From NCBI GenBank assembly GCA_028583685.1, contig JAMXIF010000048.1, positions 19,574,108-19,638,107 of the forward strand: a stretch of 64,000 nt of DNA, in the 5' to 3' direction. The position numbers and the translations under genes were made by a program. The notes under the pieces were generated by a model that saw only the letters and a list, made by a program, of their open reading frames with translations, ran no database searches and was not told the origin of the DNA. Shown here piece after piece: positions 10,520-20,850 of this stretch; positions within the stretch are counted from its first letter, which is position 1; every line of letters begins with the position of its first letter. The DNA is from Petaurus breviceps papuanus (taxonomy: Eukaryota > Chordata > Mammalia > Diprotodontia > Petauridae).

Positions 10520-11220
10520 GGAAAATCAATCAGTTAAACATTTATCAAGTGCCTACTATGTGTTGTGCACTAATGCTAAGGGCTGGGGATACAAAGAAAG
10601 ATAAAAACAGCTCCTGCCCTCAAGGAGCTCACAATCCAACAGAGAGAGACAAAATGCAAATAACTATGTGCTAACAAGCTATAGACAGGATAAATTAGAA
10701 ATAATCTACAGAAGGAAGATGCTAGAATTAAGGGGGCTTGGGAAAGGCTTCTGGTAGAAGGTGGGGTTTTAGCTGGGATTTGAAGGAAAGCAGGGAAGTC
10801 AGGAGATGAAGGTGAGGAAGGTGAGCATTCCAGGCATGGGGACAGTCAGAGAGAATGTCCCAGACAGGAGATGGAGTGTCTCATTTGAGGAGGGATAAAG
10901 AGGCCAGTGTCATTGTAATGCAGAACACATGGGGCTTGGAGGGTTGGGTGTGAGGTGTAAGAAGACTGAAAAAGGGGCAAGTTATGAAGGGTTTTGAGCA
11001 CTAAACAGAGGATTTTATGTTTGATCCCAGAGGGAGTCATTGGAGTTTACCGAATAGCCAGGCAGGCCATTTTGACATCTCAGTGGAGGATGTACTGGAA
11101 TGTGAAGGAGACAGGTGGACCCACCAGCCTGCTCTTTCAGTGGTCTGGGCATGAGGTGAGGGGGACCTTCACCCAGAGGTGAAGGGAAGAGAAGGGAGCA
11201 TATGCAAGAGATGTTGTGAA
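10520..11220 (-). mobile_element. L2 LINE 3' UTR and adjoining sequence, antisense
   Basis: Opens with ACATTTATCAAGTGCCTACTATG and CCCTCAAGGAGCTCACAATCC. It continues into the marsupial L2 3' region (GGGAAAGGCTTCTGGTAGAAG, ATTCCAGGCATGGGGACAG, TTGATCCCAGAGGGAGTCATTGG). About 700 bp, well preserved. Confidence 0.85.
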
Positions 11221-11735
11221 GGTAACACAGGTAAATCTTATTTTCTATCATTTTCAAACAGAAGTATTTTTCAACAAAACTCTTAAATTTAATTGCTAAT
11301 TCCTTCCCATCCCACCTCTTTGTTTTCCCTCCCAAAATAAAAATTTCTGCCCATTTTTTCATAGAATGTATTTCACTGAGTGTATAATAACGAGGAGACC
11401 AGACCCAAGAAACTAGGCTCTGAACATCCTTCCATGAAGGTGGAATAAAATTGACTTGGGGTCCTCTCATGGGAGGCCCACGAACCTCAGATTAACCTGA
11501 GAGGAGTTTTGAAGTTGGTGGCTCTAAGGAATGCAATGCTTCAAGAATCAGGGGTGTTCATACTTTTTTATAGATGAGGAAAATTATATGATGTTCCCTC
11601 TGAACAAAACAGGGGTTAAGGAGAATGCTGAGAGTACTAACTCTGGCATTGAAAAAGAGAGAGAGGTCACACAAGGGTGAAGAAATGGGATACATAGTCC
11701 AAAAGGCATCTACTCAGGAGACTGAGATCCAGAAG
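11221..11735. other. PEPD intron, nothing recognised
   Basis: Mixed single-copy-looking sequence. No repeat family, RNA gene or exon-like match was seen. Confidence 0.45.
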
Positions 11736-11935
11736 GAGTGATGTCAGTCAATTCCCAACAAGCATTTATTAGATGCTTCCCAAGTGTCAGGAAGTATGCT
11801 GAACACTAGAGAACACTGAAGCCAGAGATGGAGGATGTGGGTTTGAATCTTGGTTCAGTTTAAATAGCTTTGGTCAAGTCTTTGAATTCCTCTGTGCCTC
11901 AGTTTCCTTCTCAGTCATGTGATGAATAAATCAAC
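11736..11935. repeat. L2 tail (antisense) then MIR fragment (sense)
   Basis: AGCATTTATTAGATGCTTCCCAAGTGTCAGG is an L2 tail in reverse. From about 11830, GTTTGAATCTTGGTTCAG and CCTCTGTGCCTCAGTTTCCTTCTCAG are MIR sense text. Confidence 0.7.
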
Positions 11936-11936
11936 A

Positions 11937-11990
11937 TTTTTTTAATCACTGGGAGAAAGTGACACATATTTATGAGCTCATATTCCTTCC
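11937..11990. repeat. Direct repeat copy A (with 12699-12750)
   Basis: A segment containing GGGAGAAAGTGACACATATT and TATGAGCTCATATTCCTTCC recurs 0.76 kb downstream with only a few changes. Not a family I recognise. Confidence 0.75.
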
Positions 11991-12631
11991 TTTAGTAACA
12001 TACTCTTCCATCTCTAAATTTTATGAATACTCTCTATTTTCCATGCCAAGACAAGAAAGAAGGCAATAAATAGGCAAGGGAAGGAGTGGGAGGTGTTCCT
12101 TCTGCATAGTGCCCCACCCCCTACTTTTAAGACTTGCCCGAGGCAGGCTTGCCATTCTAAGCCAAGGGCCCAGCTGGTGCCTAAATTCATGTCAGCCATA
12201 TCTTCTATATGGCCACACCCCTCAATGAAAATTGAAGGAGAATTCTATGGAGCATATGTCTCAGGGGAACAGTAGAGAAGGTGGGAGAAAACACAGGAGG
12301 CCACATCAGCCCTCCAACAAAAAAGACCTGTTCTCTCTGCCTGACGTCAAAAAATCCATTCTCTCTGCCGAGATGCCAGGGGAGAAGCTGGCATGAGTCA
12401 TTGCAAGCAGATTCTTTTTAGATATAAATGAGATCCTGAGGAAACAACAACTTCAGGGGGCCTCAAGGCTACCACTCTGGAAGTCTGTGCTTGAGCTGTG
12501 AGGGTTGGTGCTTTTTGGCCAGGAATGGGGAGGTGAAAGGAAGGTATCTTGTTCCCCACACTCAGACCTTTCTCAAAGGACAGTCCAGCTCAAAGCCTGC
12601 ACATGGGTTGTGTGTGCACATTTCCTCCATC

Positions 12632-12641
12632 NNNNNNNNNN
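12632..12641. other. Assembly gap (10 N)
   Basis: Ten consecutive N bases. The true gap length is unknown. Confidence 0.98.
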
Positions 12642-12698
12642 GAGATTTGTAAGATGAAAAGAAGCGAGTGTGATATTCACTTCTCCCCCGCTCCAATC

Positions 12699-12750
12699 TT
12701 TTTTATCATTGGGAGAAAGTGATACATATTTATGAGCTCATAATCCTTCC
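12699..12750. repeat. Direct repeat copy B (with 11937-11990)
   Basis: Carries GGGAGAAAGTGATACATATT and TATGAGCTCATAATCCTTCC in the same orientation as copy A. Confidence 0.75.
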
Positions 12751-13089
12751 TAATCATCCCTACATCACACACAAGGCACATAAATTCACACAGCTCATAC
12801 TTATAAATAATTATAAGTTATTTTTTCTGTCACTAACTTACTTCACCAAAAATATTGCTTATGACATTACAACTTGGTGTATATGAGGGTGGGTTTTGGT
12901 GTGGCAAGGGAAGTAGGTGTGGGATGTCACATTATCATCTTCCCTAAAGGCTAGCATTGATGAAAAAGCAGCCTCATCACTGGTAAGATACCCTTGGCTT
13001 GCCTTCTGTGGCTGAAGGCCTCTGTCACTAGCAAGCCATGTTGGTAAACCAATGTGAAGGCCCCAACCTGACTCCAAAACCACAGCCAA

Positions 13090-13395
13090 AATTATCCATA
13101 ATCTTGTACCCTCTTCCACTCTAATACAACCTCCTTGGCTCCCTTTAAATCTAAAAATCCTACCTCCTTTCCCAACCCCTCTTAATTCTAGTGCCTTCCC
13201 TCTTTTAATTAGTTCCTGTTTATCCTGAATATATGTGACTTTGTATATATTTGTTTGCATGTTGTCTCCTTGGTTAGATTGTAAGCTTCTTGAGGGCAGG
13301 GTCTATCTTTTGCCTCTTTTGTATCCTCAGCATTTGGTGTAATATCATGCACTTGTAGGTGCTTAGTAATGTCTACTGATCGACTGCACCTTGCC
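13090..13395 (+). mobile_element. L2 LINE 3' UTR, sense
   Basis: TTAGATTGTAAGCTTCTTGAGGGCAGGGTC, TTTTGTATCCTCAGCATTTGG and GGTGCTTAGTAATGTCTACTGA are classic L2 3' landmarks in order. Confidence 0.88.
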
Positions 13396-14283
13396 TGATC
13401 AGAGGTCAGGGAGCAGGCAGGAGAGCAGAAGTTCCTAAGAAGCAGGTAACACACTGGTCTAGCAGCTTGCCTTTGGTCACCAGGTAAATAACACACTGGT
13501 GGAAGTCATGGAGTTGAAAGGATTAGGTATTACACATGTCATGAGCTCTGCTCCAGGCAGCTGACTGACACCTGTGGTTGGTTCTACATCTAGGAAAGGC
13601 AGGAAGGTAAAACTTCTGACCCACCACAAGTGAACATATATTCTTAGCCCATGGAGCCAGTTGAAGCTATGTACAAAGGTGGCTGAGAGAAGAAAAAGCC
13701 GCATAGAGCCAAATTGCAGTTAGGTTCCATCCTACATAGTATAGGAAGACTGTATACTTTCATTACATGTAGTACCTTAACTGAACTCCTAATGGGATTG
13801 TTCACTGGGAGCAGCCCAAAATACACATACACACATAGGTGAGTACATACACACATATAAGTGTGTGCATAGACTTATTTTAGGTACTCAGAAACCACTG
13901 GTGACCTGCCTCAGGGCTGAGATTGTTGTCATCCAAGAACATATATTAATATTTCGTTTCCCCAGAATAAGAGATCTAAATGGGCCATGTAAAGTCAATG
14001 AATGCCTCCCTCTCACGAGTCACACACAGAGAGTTTCCCGAAAAGGCCAGGAAGAAGGCCAGAGCGCTACCTACCGCCTGGCTCAAATTAGAGCCTATTG
14101 TGGGAGGGAAGGCTAAATCACTTTCTAGAATCCCCTCCTGCTTAGAGGAATAGCAAATGGCAAGAGTCTGTATACTGAGCCACAAGTGGGAAGCATCAGG
14201 CCACAAACTGAGCCAACCACTCAGGCAGTGGGGGGGGGGGGAGGAAGGGGAGGAGGAAGGAAAGCTTCTTCCCTCAAGGTTTT
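13396..14283. other. Repeat-poor intron with a G-rich tract
   Basis: Mostly single-copy-looking. A run of about 12 G bases followed by AGG/AAGG groups at 14230-14262 could form a G-quadruplex on the plus strand. Confidence 0.5.
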
Positions 14284-14296
14284 AAAATCAAGCTAG

Positions 14297-14465
14297 GGGG
14301 GTGGCTAGGTGGCGCAGTGAGTAAAGCGCTGGTCCCCGAGTCAGGAGGACCTGAGTTTGGTTCCGGCCTAAGACACTTAACACCCACAAAAAAAAAATAA
14401 ACTAGCTGTGTAACCTTGGGCAAGTTACTTAACCCCAATTGCCCTCCAAAAGGCAAAAAAAAAAA
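14297..14465 (+). mobile_element. Marsupial tRNA-like SINE, A-tailed (subfamily I)
   Basis: GTGGCTAGGTGGCGCAGTGAG (A-box region), GAGTTTGGTTCC (B-box region) and TACTTAACCCCAATTGCC, then a poly-A tail. Perfect 13-bp TSDs (AAAATCAAGCTAG) lie at 14284-14296 and 14466-14478. An internal A-run follows AACACCCAC. Confidence 0.95.
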
Positions 14466-14649
14466 AAAATCAAGCTAGCTCCCTGGCCACCACCACCATC
14501 ACTATCCCACCCACCACCTATATGCAACCAGAAAGGGAGTCTTAGTTATACAAGACCAGTTATTTGTACATCCCCCCCACTGCTTCCCAACCTACATCTA
14601 GCAGGATGGTAAATGAAAGAGGGGCAATCATTAATCGTTGTTTGTGTAT

Positions 14650-15060
14650 AGCCCGATCTACACTGCAAGCTTTCTCTAAGTCCTGTAGCCTCCTCCTTCC
14701 CATTGGTACACAACAAATTGCCCCACACTGCACAGATGTTCAATAAATATTGAACTATGGAAAACACTTATTCACATAGCCCTGACCCTCAAATCCTATA
14801 ATGGAAACTTGGCTTCCAGTTCTACCAGTCATCCAATAAGTATTTCTTGAGATCTTGCTTTATTCAAAGAATTGGGTTTGTCACCATGAGGGAGGTCAAA
14901 GATAGGGGGAGAATAAGAAAAGACATAGTTCCTTGCCTTCGAGGAGCTTCCTATCTAGTTAAAGACAAGCTTTGTGAATATATTTTAAAATTTTTAAAAT
15001 TCAAGACTAATAGAAATGCTATATGGAATAAACTTAGGGAATTTGTTCAGAAACAGTAGT
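14650..15060. mobile_element. L2 3' ends, sense then antisense
   Basis: A sense L2 tail ends at TTCAATAAATATTGAAC (about 14760). From about 14820 the reverse form (TCCAATAAGTATTTCTTGAG, TTCGAGGAGCTTCCTATC) runs to about 15000. Confidence 0.65.
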
Positions 15061-15685
15061 CTAGGTTGGTTGCCTTAATTTCCTTTATACCCATATACTC
15101 CTCAACACTTCAAATCTGGTTTCCAGTCCTACATGGAGTTAGAAACTACTCTCTTAGCTGAATTTCTCCTTTAAAGATTACCAGTAACCTCTTTATTACT
15201 GCAGTGAATGGCCCTTTCTCAGTTCTGGCTCATCTTGACCTTTTTTCAGGTTTTGATACTTTTGGCTCTCTTCCTTAAAGCTTTCTTATGTATGACTCCC
15301 CAAACATTGTACTCTGCTGGTTCTCCTACTAGCTTTATGACCACTCCCTGATTTCTTTCCTTAGCTGCCTTCTGTATCTCCTTTCACCCTTTAAAATTAG
15401 CAGTTACCAGGTATCCCTTCTTAGCCCTCTGAAATTCTGTTTACATATTTCTTCAGTGAGATCATCCACTTCCAAGATCCAAGACCCTTGACCATTATCA
15501 CTGATTCTGAAACCTAGATCTCCTGAACTGATTTAGCTCCAACCAATCTTTCCAGATCTATCACTCACTACTTCCATTCCTATATTCTCTCCAAACACTC
15601 TAAATATGATCAAGATTTCCTGCCTCCATGATCCTATTCATTGTTTCCTTTGCCTGAAACTGATGACCAGAGTAGCTTCCCAAGT
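15061..15685 (+). mobile_element. L2 LINE ORF2 fragment, sense
   Basis: One frame near 15180-15250 reads KITSNLF/ITAVNGPFSVL-like text, matching the conserved L2 stretch KVTNDLLIAKSNGLFSALILLDLSAAFD recalled from L2 reverse transcriptase. The copy is decayed and non-functional. Confidence 0.7.
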
Positions 15686-16112
15686 GCTCAATGATATCTG
15701 TTAAATGAAAGAAAAAGGAGAGATCAAGGAGAGTTGAGGTCTACTTGACAAAGGTGAGACTTGAGTTAGGACTTAATGGATAAGTAGATTTGTCTAAGTA
15801 TTTGAGAAATAGCATGAGCAGAGACATGATGATGAGAATTGTATACAATATGTGCAGAGGAACAGAAAATGTCTAAAGAGGAGTAATGGGAAATTCACTT
15901 GGATAAGTAAGGTGAAGCTATTCTATGGGCCTTAAATATCAGACTGAAGAGTTCAGACTTTATCTAGTAAGCAGCAGGGAGTCACTTAATGCTTGTGATG
16001 AGAGAAACACTATGAACAAAGTTATGCAAAGAGAAGGTTCTGGAAGAGTATATAGGCTCTCAGAGACTGAAGGCAAGGAGGCCAATTAGGTGGTTCTTTC
16101 AAGAGTCCAGAA
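15686..16112 (-). mobile_element. L2 LINE fragment, antisense
   Basis: Text such as GAGACTTGAGTTAGGAC, GAGTTCAGACTTTATC and GGGAGTCACTTAATGC parallels the antisense L2 3' region at 10700-11100. It meets the sense L2 copy head-on at about 15690. Confidence 0.65.
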
Positions 16113-16157
<45 letters not shown>

Positions 16158-16190
16158 GACAGAGAGAGAGAAAGAAAGAGAGAAATAGGA
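16113..16190 (+). repeat. (TG)n followed by (GA)n/(GAAA)n microsatellite
   Basis: About 20 TG units with one CG interruption at 16113-16152, then AGAGACAGAGAGAGAG and GAAA units. The TG block can adopt Z-DNA. An L1-like tail (AAAACAAAGAATATCAATAAAAATT) follows to about 16258. Confidence 0.9.
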
Positions 16191-16258
16191 GGAAGAGAAA
16201 TAAATGGAAAATACAGATGACGTAAAAACAAAGAATATCAATAAAAATTAATTTTTTT

Positions 16259-16726
16259 TAAAACATAGCCTAGGCAAGAGAAGAAGGTGAACTAGACTTT
16301 GGATTGTGGAAGAGGGATGAAAATGTGGCTCAAAGAACATAAGTTTCAGCTACCAAAGGTAGGGAATGTTTCAAGGAAAATGAACCTTCTCTGCCAGTGT
16401 TCATTAAGTACTGACTGTCACGTACTTGCTTAGGTTAGAACAAAGCAGAAGCACAGTGTTTTTTCTTTAAACTAAAACTTGAAAGGCTTTCTGGCAGCCA
16501 ATTTTTCTGAACATTTTCTAAACATACTAAAGTAAGCTTGTTCTAAAAAAAATCTTTGTGGCTTTAACAACTAATTTGTAGTTAAAGAAACACTTGTAAG
16601 AAAACTTAATTGGACAGAGCATAATGATTCATTAAAGATGTGCAAAACCCCCATGACCACTCACCATCCTGTACTCCCTCCCCCACCACCACCTCCCTCC
16701 CAACCCTAACCCAGGTATTAACTTAC
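16259..16726. other. PEPD intron next to an exon
   Basis: No repeat recognised between the microsatellite and the exon at 16727. A run rich in CCACC and CTCCC at 16680-16715 lies just downstream of the exon's donor site on the minus strand. Confidence 0.5.
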
Positions 16727-16788
16727 TGGCTGATGCCTTCAAAGGAAGCCTCCCGGCAGATACTGCCACTATCCGTATTAACACCACG
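16727..16788 (-). CDS. PEPD: PEPD coding exon (human residues ~148-168, probably exon 6)
   Basis: This 62-nt exon follows a strong pyrimidine tract ending in TCTCAG and is followed by donor GTAAGTT on the minus strand. It reads [20 protein letters not shown] and then two bases (CA) of a split codon. Human prolidase has [20 protein letters not shown]. The split codon is completed by the next exon as CAG (Gln), where human has Lys. Its 1.9-kb upstream intron is the shortest in the window. Confidence 0.97.
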
Positions 16789-18154
16789 CTGAGAGGGAGG
16801 AGAAGACAAAGAGAACCATCTTTGTCAGTACAAGTCCAACACCATCTTAACTTCTGGATTTCCAAAAATGCAATTAATCAGACAGCCCACACAAGCACTA
16901 CGAAGAGTGAGCAGGGTAACACACTAACAAAGGCCTCAAAATCCAATTCCCATCCTTGCCGTACCCCAAAAGGTTTAACTGTTCAACTCAATAACTTCAA
17001 ATTCTGCCTTTCTGTTTCCTTTTTCCTCACACCTCACACAAGTGAGACAACAATGCAAAACTACAAGCTGCCCACAGCACTTTGGGGAAAGTGAAGGTAA
17101 GACAACATAGCAATGTCCCAGGATTCTTCATAAAAGCCACCCCCTGCTGTCAGTCTATCAGGGCAATCGTCAGCTAATGGCCAGGCAGCTCAATGACTAA
17201 AGGAGGGAGGGGAAAAATGGCCTGAGGATTCTAAATCTCCAGCCATGGATGACAAATCTGGTTTCCCCTTTATTCTGCACACACACAAATCCCATTAACA
17301 TTAATAGATCCCAGAGAGTACTGTCAAAGTTAGCCCATCTATAAGATGTGGAAAGAAATCTTATACAGGACAAGCATTTATTACTGTAAATCCATCAAGA
17401 GGCACTATGTTCTTTCCCCTCCCCAGTGGTAGAGAAACTCTGAGGGGACAGCAGAAGAAAACAAAAGAGAAAATAAGTAGTGATGCAAAGGTAAAAATGA
17501 GTCATCGTTAGATTAGCAAGAGATTTTAAAATAATGTCTATTCCCCTAGAAACTGTCTAATTTTACTCCACAAATAGAACACATTAAAACAATTCTTTGC
17601 CCCATAATCATCCAATATAACTTCTCTGCTGAGCAGTCAAAACAACAGTTCAACAGAGACACCTTGCTAGAAGTGTTGAAAAAAATAATGAAGAGAAAAT
17701 GTTTCTGTAAAGATCAACTAATGAAGGAGGAAAAAAAACCATCTGGATAAGTAAGGAGAGTTGCATTTTCCTATTTTAAAAACTGGTACTTCAAGAAAAT
17801 GGAAGAAATTCCACTGATATAAAATGGTAGATTACTTCAAGTGGAAATTCAAATCAAGGTTTTTACACATTACAGTCCTAAGACAACCACCACGACCAGT
17901 ACCACCACCAATTTAGCTTTATTAAAAGCGTTCTACAGTCCCAGATGTTAAAGGAAGAAGCTGAGGCCACTGACCTTCACAGACTTACTCTGCTGAAATG
18001 CTCAGTTCAAAATATGTCCTCATTGTCAAAGATAATTCAAAGATGGACAAAGTGTAAAAGCATTTATATTGGTGTTTCTTTTAAATTCCACTAAGAATTG
18101 CACGGGAGGAGCAGAGTAAAAAATGACTAAAACTATGTTTATGCATTCTAGAAT
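16789..18154. other. Repeat-poor PEPD intron
   Basis: About 1.4 kb without recognisable interspersed repeats, part of the short intron between two exons and a candidate for conserved intronic sequence. A short CCACCACGACCAGTACCACCACC patch lies at 17887-17909. Confidence 0.5.
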
Positions 18155-18310
18155 GTGAAATATTAGGGCTAGAAAGGATCTTATCTAATTCAAGTCCATC
18201 ATTTTACAAATGGGGAAATTAGAGAGGAAATGACTAGCCTACGGGTTAGAATCAGAGGAAGGACTAGATCTCACACCTCCTGATATCCAATCTCATCATG
18301 CTCTTGCCAT
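18155..18310 (-). repeat. MIR/Ther-group SINE
   Basis: GGGCTAGAAAGGATCTTATC, CCATCATTTTACAAATGGGGAAA and CTAGATCTCACACCTCCTG follow the SINE seen at 3945, in the same orientation. The stretch 18311-18707 is intron without recognised repeats. Confidence 0.65.
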
Positions 18311-18707
18311 GAAATTTAGCCCAGTACCTCTTTGCTGGTGCTGTATTTGTTGTATTTGTCAGTACTGTCTCATTGCTCTAGCTTTACTCCCTTAATAAGG
18401 TGGCAACTCTGTGTTCTGCTGGCCAGTCACACTTGGAAGTTGCCATATGGATCCTGAAGAGGTAGCCAACAGGGCATCCTCACCACAAGATTCCCAGACA
18501 GCTACACTGGAATGATTTCCACAAGTTATTGATGAGATTTAATCAAATGGTGAAGAAACTCATTAAATATTCATTCATTTGTTATTTTATTGCCCTTCTC
18601 TACCATAGGAGACTTACCTGCATAGGGAGAGGTTTTTAGCTCCCTAATTTCTGTGGCAGACAAACACCAGCCACCAAAAAGTCTCTGAAAAAACAAGCAT
18701 CACTTAC

Positions 18708-18755
18708 CAGGGTGAGAAGAACCGATGGAGTCTTTGAAGCCAAGACCTTCGCTAT
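18708..18755 (-). CDS. PEPD: PEPD coding exon (human residues ~132-147, probably exon 5)
   Basis: This is a 48-nt micro-exon in phase 0 at both ends, with acceptor AATTTTAG and a consensus donor GTAAGTG on the minus strand. It reads IAKVLASKTPSVLLTL and corresponds to human IASVLTSQKPSVLLTL. The four changes all fall in the first ten residues, and PSVLLTL is unchanged. It extends the N-terminal domain fold. Because it is a multiple of three with phase 0 borders, skipping it would keep the frame. Its small size makes it easy for automatic annotation to miss. Confidence 0.95.
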
Positions 18756-20369
18756 CTAAAATTTAGAATAGAAAATTGCATTTGGTTAATAGGATCCATT
18801 AAAAAGATATGATGCAAGCACCTTAGAAGCAAGCAGTTACCAAGGTCAACCATAGAAGTCACAGGTTTCCTGTTAGACAATTAAAAGCAAATTGGTTTGA
18901 AAGAGATTCTCTTCTGTCTCACCATCCCCTTCTCTCCTAGAGACTGGGAGCCAGGATCATTTAGAAGAGGAAAAAAAAAGCAGAACCACCCCAGGGACAT
19001 GTGTTAACAGCAGTATGTCTTGTAGACTTGTCATGATCTGTCTCCATTTACCATCACGTAATGATTTCTAACAATTACAGTAGTTGAAACAAAGGGAGGT
19101 AATAGCATTTGGGGATTACATCTGCTATTGTCCTTGGGAAAGAGAGCAGGGACAGGAGATAACAAATGTGTAGGCTAATGGTTTTTTTCCTCCAAGATGA
19201 CTATCAGGACACCAGAGTCAAGAATAATGGAAGAGAAATGTGGCCATTACCGTGCTGCCCAATAAAGCCCACGCAGGCCAATGCTCCTCTCTGACACAGT
19301 TGTAAGCTGTATGTTTGTTGTTCAGTGCAGTGGATCATCTTTTATTGATTACAACTGCTTGAGTGGACCCTAGTTACCTCTGGGGGCGATGAAGCATTTC
19401 CAAGCCTACGCTGACTCCAGTCCTCTATCATTTCCATCGAGACCCATTAGCAGCTCACAGTCATCAGCATATTCTGTTCTCATGCCACAAAAAATTAAAG
19501 GAACACACAATGCTGTGTCGCATCCACTAAACACTGAGGCCCGTCACTGAGCAGCTCCTCAATGTCAACCTAGGCCCCTCATTTCCATAGTCGAGTGGTC
19601 TCTTGGGGCCTCTTAGCTTTTCTAAAACCTTCTCCGCTAAATGCCCTTGCTTTCCTTCAAATGGTAGCCAGTGTTTTCAGGCAGACTAGCTTCTGTGAAA
19701 ATTTAAGGGGAAAGGAGACAAACACAGCATGTGTAAGATGCCTCATGGGTTTGCTTCTCCATTCTGAGACTGTACAACCACTTCCCTGTAGCACCAGTGC
19801 AAATTCCTGAGCCAGGCCCTGTTTGCTACTCCAATGATGCTTATTCTGTGGGAATAGTGATTAAATGGCCATTGTTGCATTAATGACAAACCCAGGATCA
19901 GTGATTTTGAACTGATCAGATACACCTAGAGGACAAGGTCTCTGAATGAGTGATTTTTTCCTCAGAGAATTAAAGTATTAAGCATTCATTCTCTTTAAAC
20001 AGCTAAAATTTTTTTTTTAAATAATGACCATTTTAAGGTAAATGTTTCTTTTTGTAATATGCTCCTTGTCTTGTTGAACAGTGTGCATTTATTGAACGTA
20101 ATTTAACCTTTTCTTGATGACTCAGAGTCATTTTATGAGCATAAATTATTGTCCTGAGCTGTGATGCAGCGATATCCTTAGTGCCTACTGAGGAGGACAA
20201 GGCAGTTTGTCCCCTCCCTAAACGAGGCACATGTCTAGTTCTTTTGGTCCACTAGATTTTTCTATCTCCTCCCTTGATGTCTACTGTGACTCACTGCTTA
20301 TGCTCTGCATCCATTATAACTTGAGAACAATTAAAGGGCACCAGAGGAAAGCAGGTAACTATAGAACAA
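18756..20369. other. Longest repeat-poor stretch of this intron; candidate conserved DNA
   Basis: About 1.6 kb with no recognised repeats and rich in homeobox-like and AP-1-like text (see finding at 20117). Not protein-coding as far as I can see. Confidence 0.45.
20117..20131. promoter_or_regulatory. Candidate AP-1-type palindrome
   Basis: ATGACTCAGAGTCAT is a 7+1+7 palindrome containing a consensus AP-1 site TGACTCA at 20118-20124. It sits in repeat-free intron sequence. Function is inferred only from the motif. Confidence 0.3.
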
Positions 20370-20690
20370 CTGAAAGAACTCTGGGTTTGGAGTCAGAAGA
20401 CTTGGATTCTAATCCAGGCTCTGCCGCTTACTACTCATGTCACCCTGTACAAGTCACTCCCTTGCTCTGAGCTTTAGTTTCCTTATCTGAAAAGTGGAGT
20501 TGGATTAGATGGGCTCTTAAATTTCCTTCCAGGTTTAAAGCCTATGATCTTCAGATACTTAGCACCACACCCAGAAATAACTGGCCATGTAACCTTGAGC
20601 AAGTTACTTAACCCCAATTGCTTTAAAAAAAAAAAAAAAGCCTATGATCTTAAAATTATAAAGCTAATAACCTAGATTTCATAGATAGTA
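20370..20690 (+). repeat. MIR-type SINE, split by a younger SINE
   Basis: MIR sense text (GGAGTCAGAAGACTTGGATTC, GTTTCCTTATCTGAAAAGTGG, TTGGATTAGATGGGCTCTTAA) breaks at 20551 and resumes at 20652. Confidence 0.8.
20552..20636 (+). mobile_element. 5'-truncated tRNA-like SINE (subfamily II)
   Basis: Only the 3' part is present (ACTTAGCACCACACCCAG, TTACTTAACCCCAATTGC, poly-A). Perfect 15-bp TSDs (AAAGCCTATGATCTT) lie at 20537-20551 and 20637-20651, so the truncation happened at insertion. Confidence 0.93.
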
Positions 20691-20714
20691 CAAAGCTAAC
20701 AAGCTCTAATGACG

Positions 20715-20850
20715 CATTCAAACAATCAAAAGATATTTCTCACATACCTACACTGTGCTGGAAATACAAATACAAAAGGCAGATGATTCCTGCCCTCAAT
20801 AAGCTAAAATTCTACAAGAAGTGACTAAAGATAGGGGGGGGGCGGAATAC
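20715..20850 (-). mobile_element. L2 3' end, antisense
   Basis: AAACAATCAAAAGATATTTC, CTACACTGTGCTGGAAATAC and CCTGCCCTCAATAAGCTAAAATTC. The stretch 20851-22335 is intron with only short low-complexity patches. Confidence 0.7.

Larger units (their letters stand above)
11991..13089. other. PEPD intron with an assembly gap
   Basis: No family recognised apart from the direct repeat at 12699-12750. A run of ten N bases at 12632-12641 marks missing or unresolved sequence. Confidence 0.6.

Noticed and set aside
16113-16190. TG/GA microsatellite as a notable regulatory element
   Set aside because: Ordinary in mammalian introns. No additional signal is attached to it.
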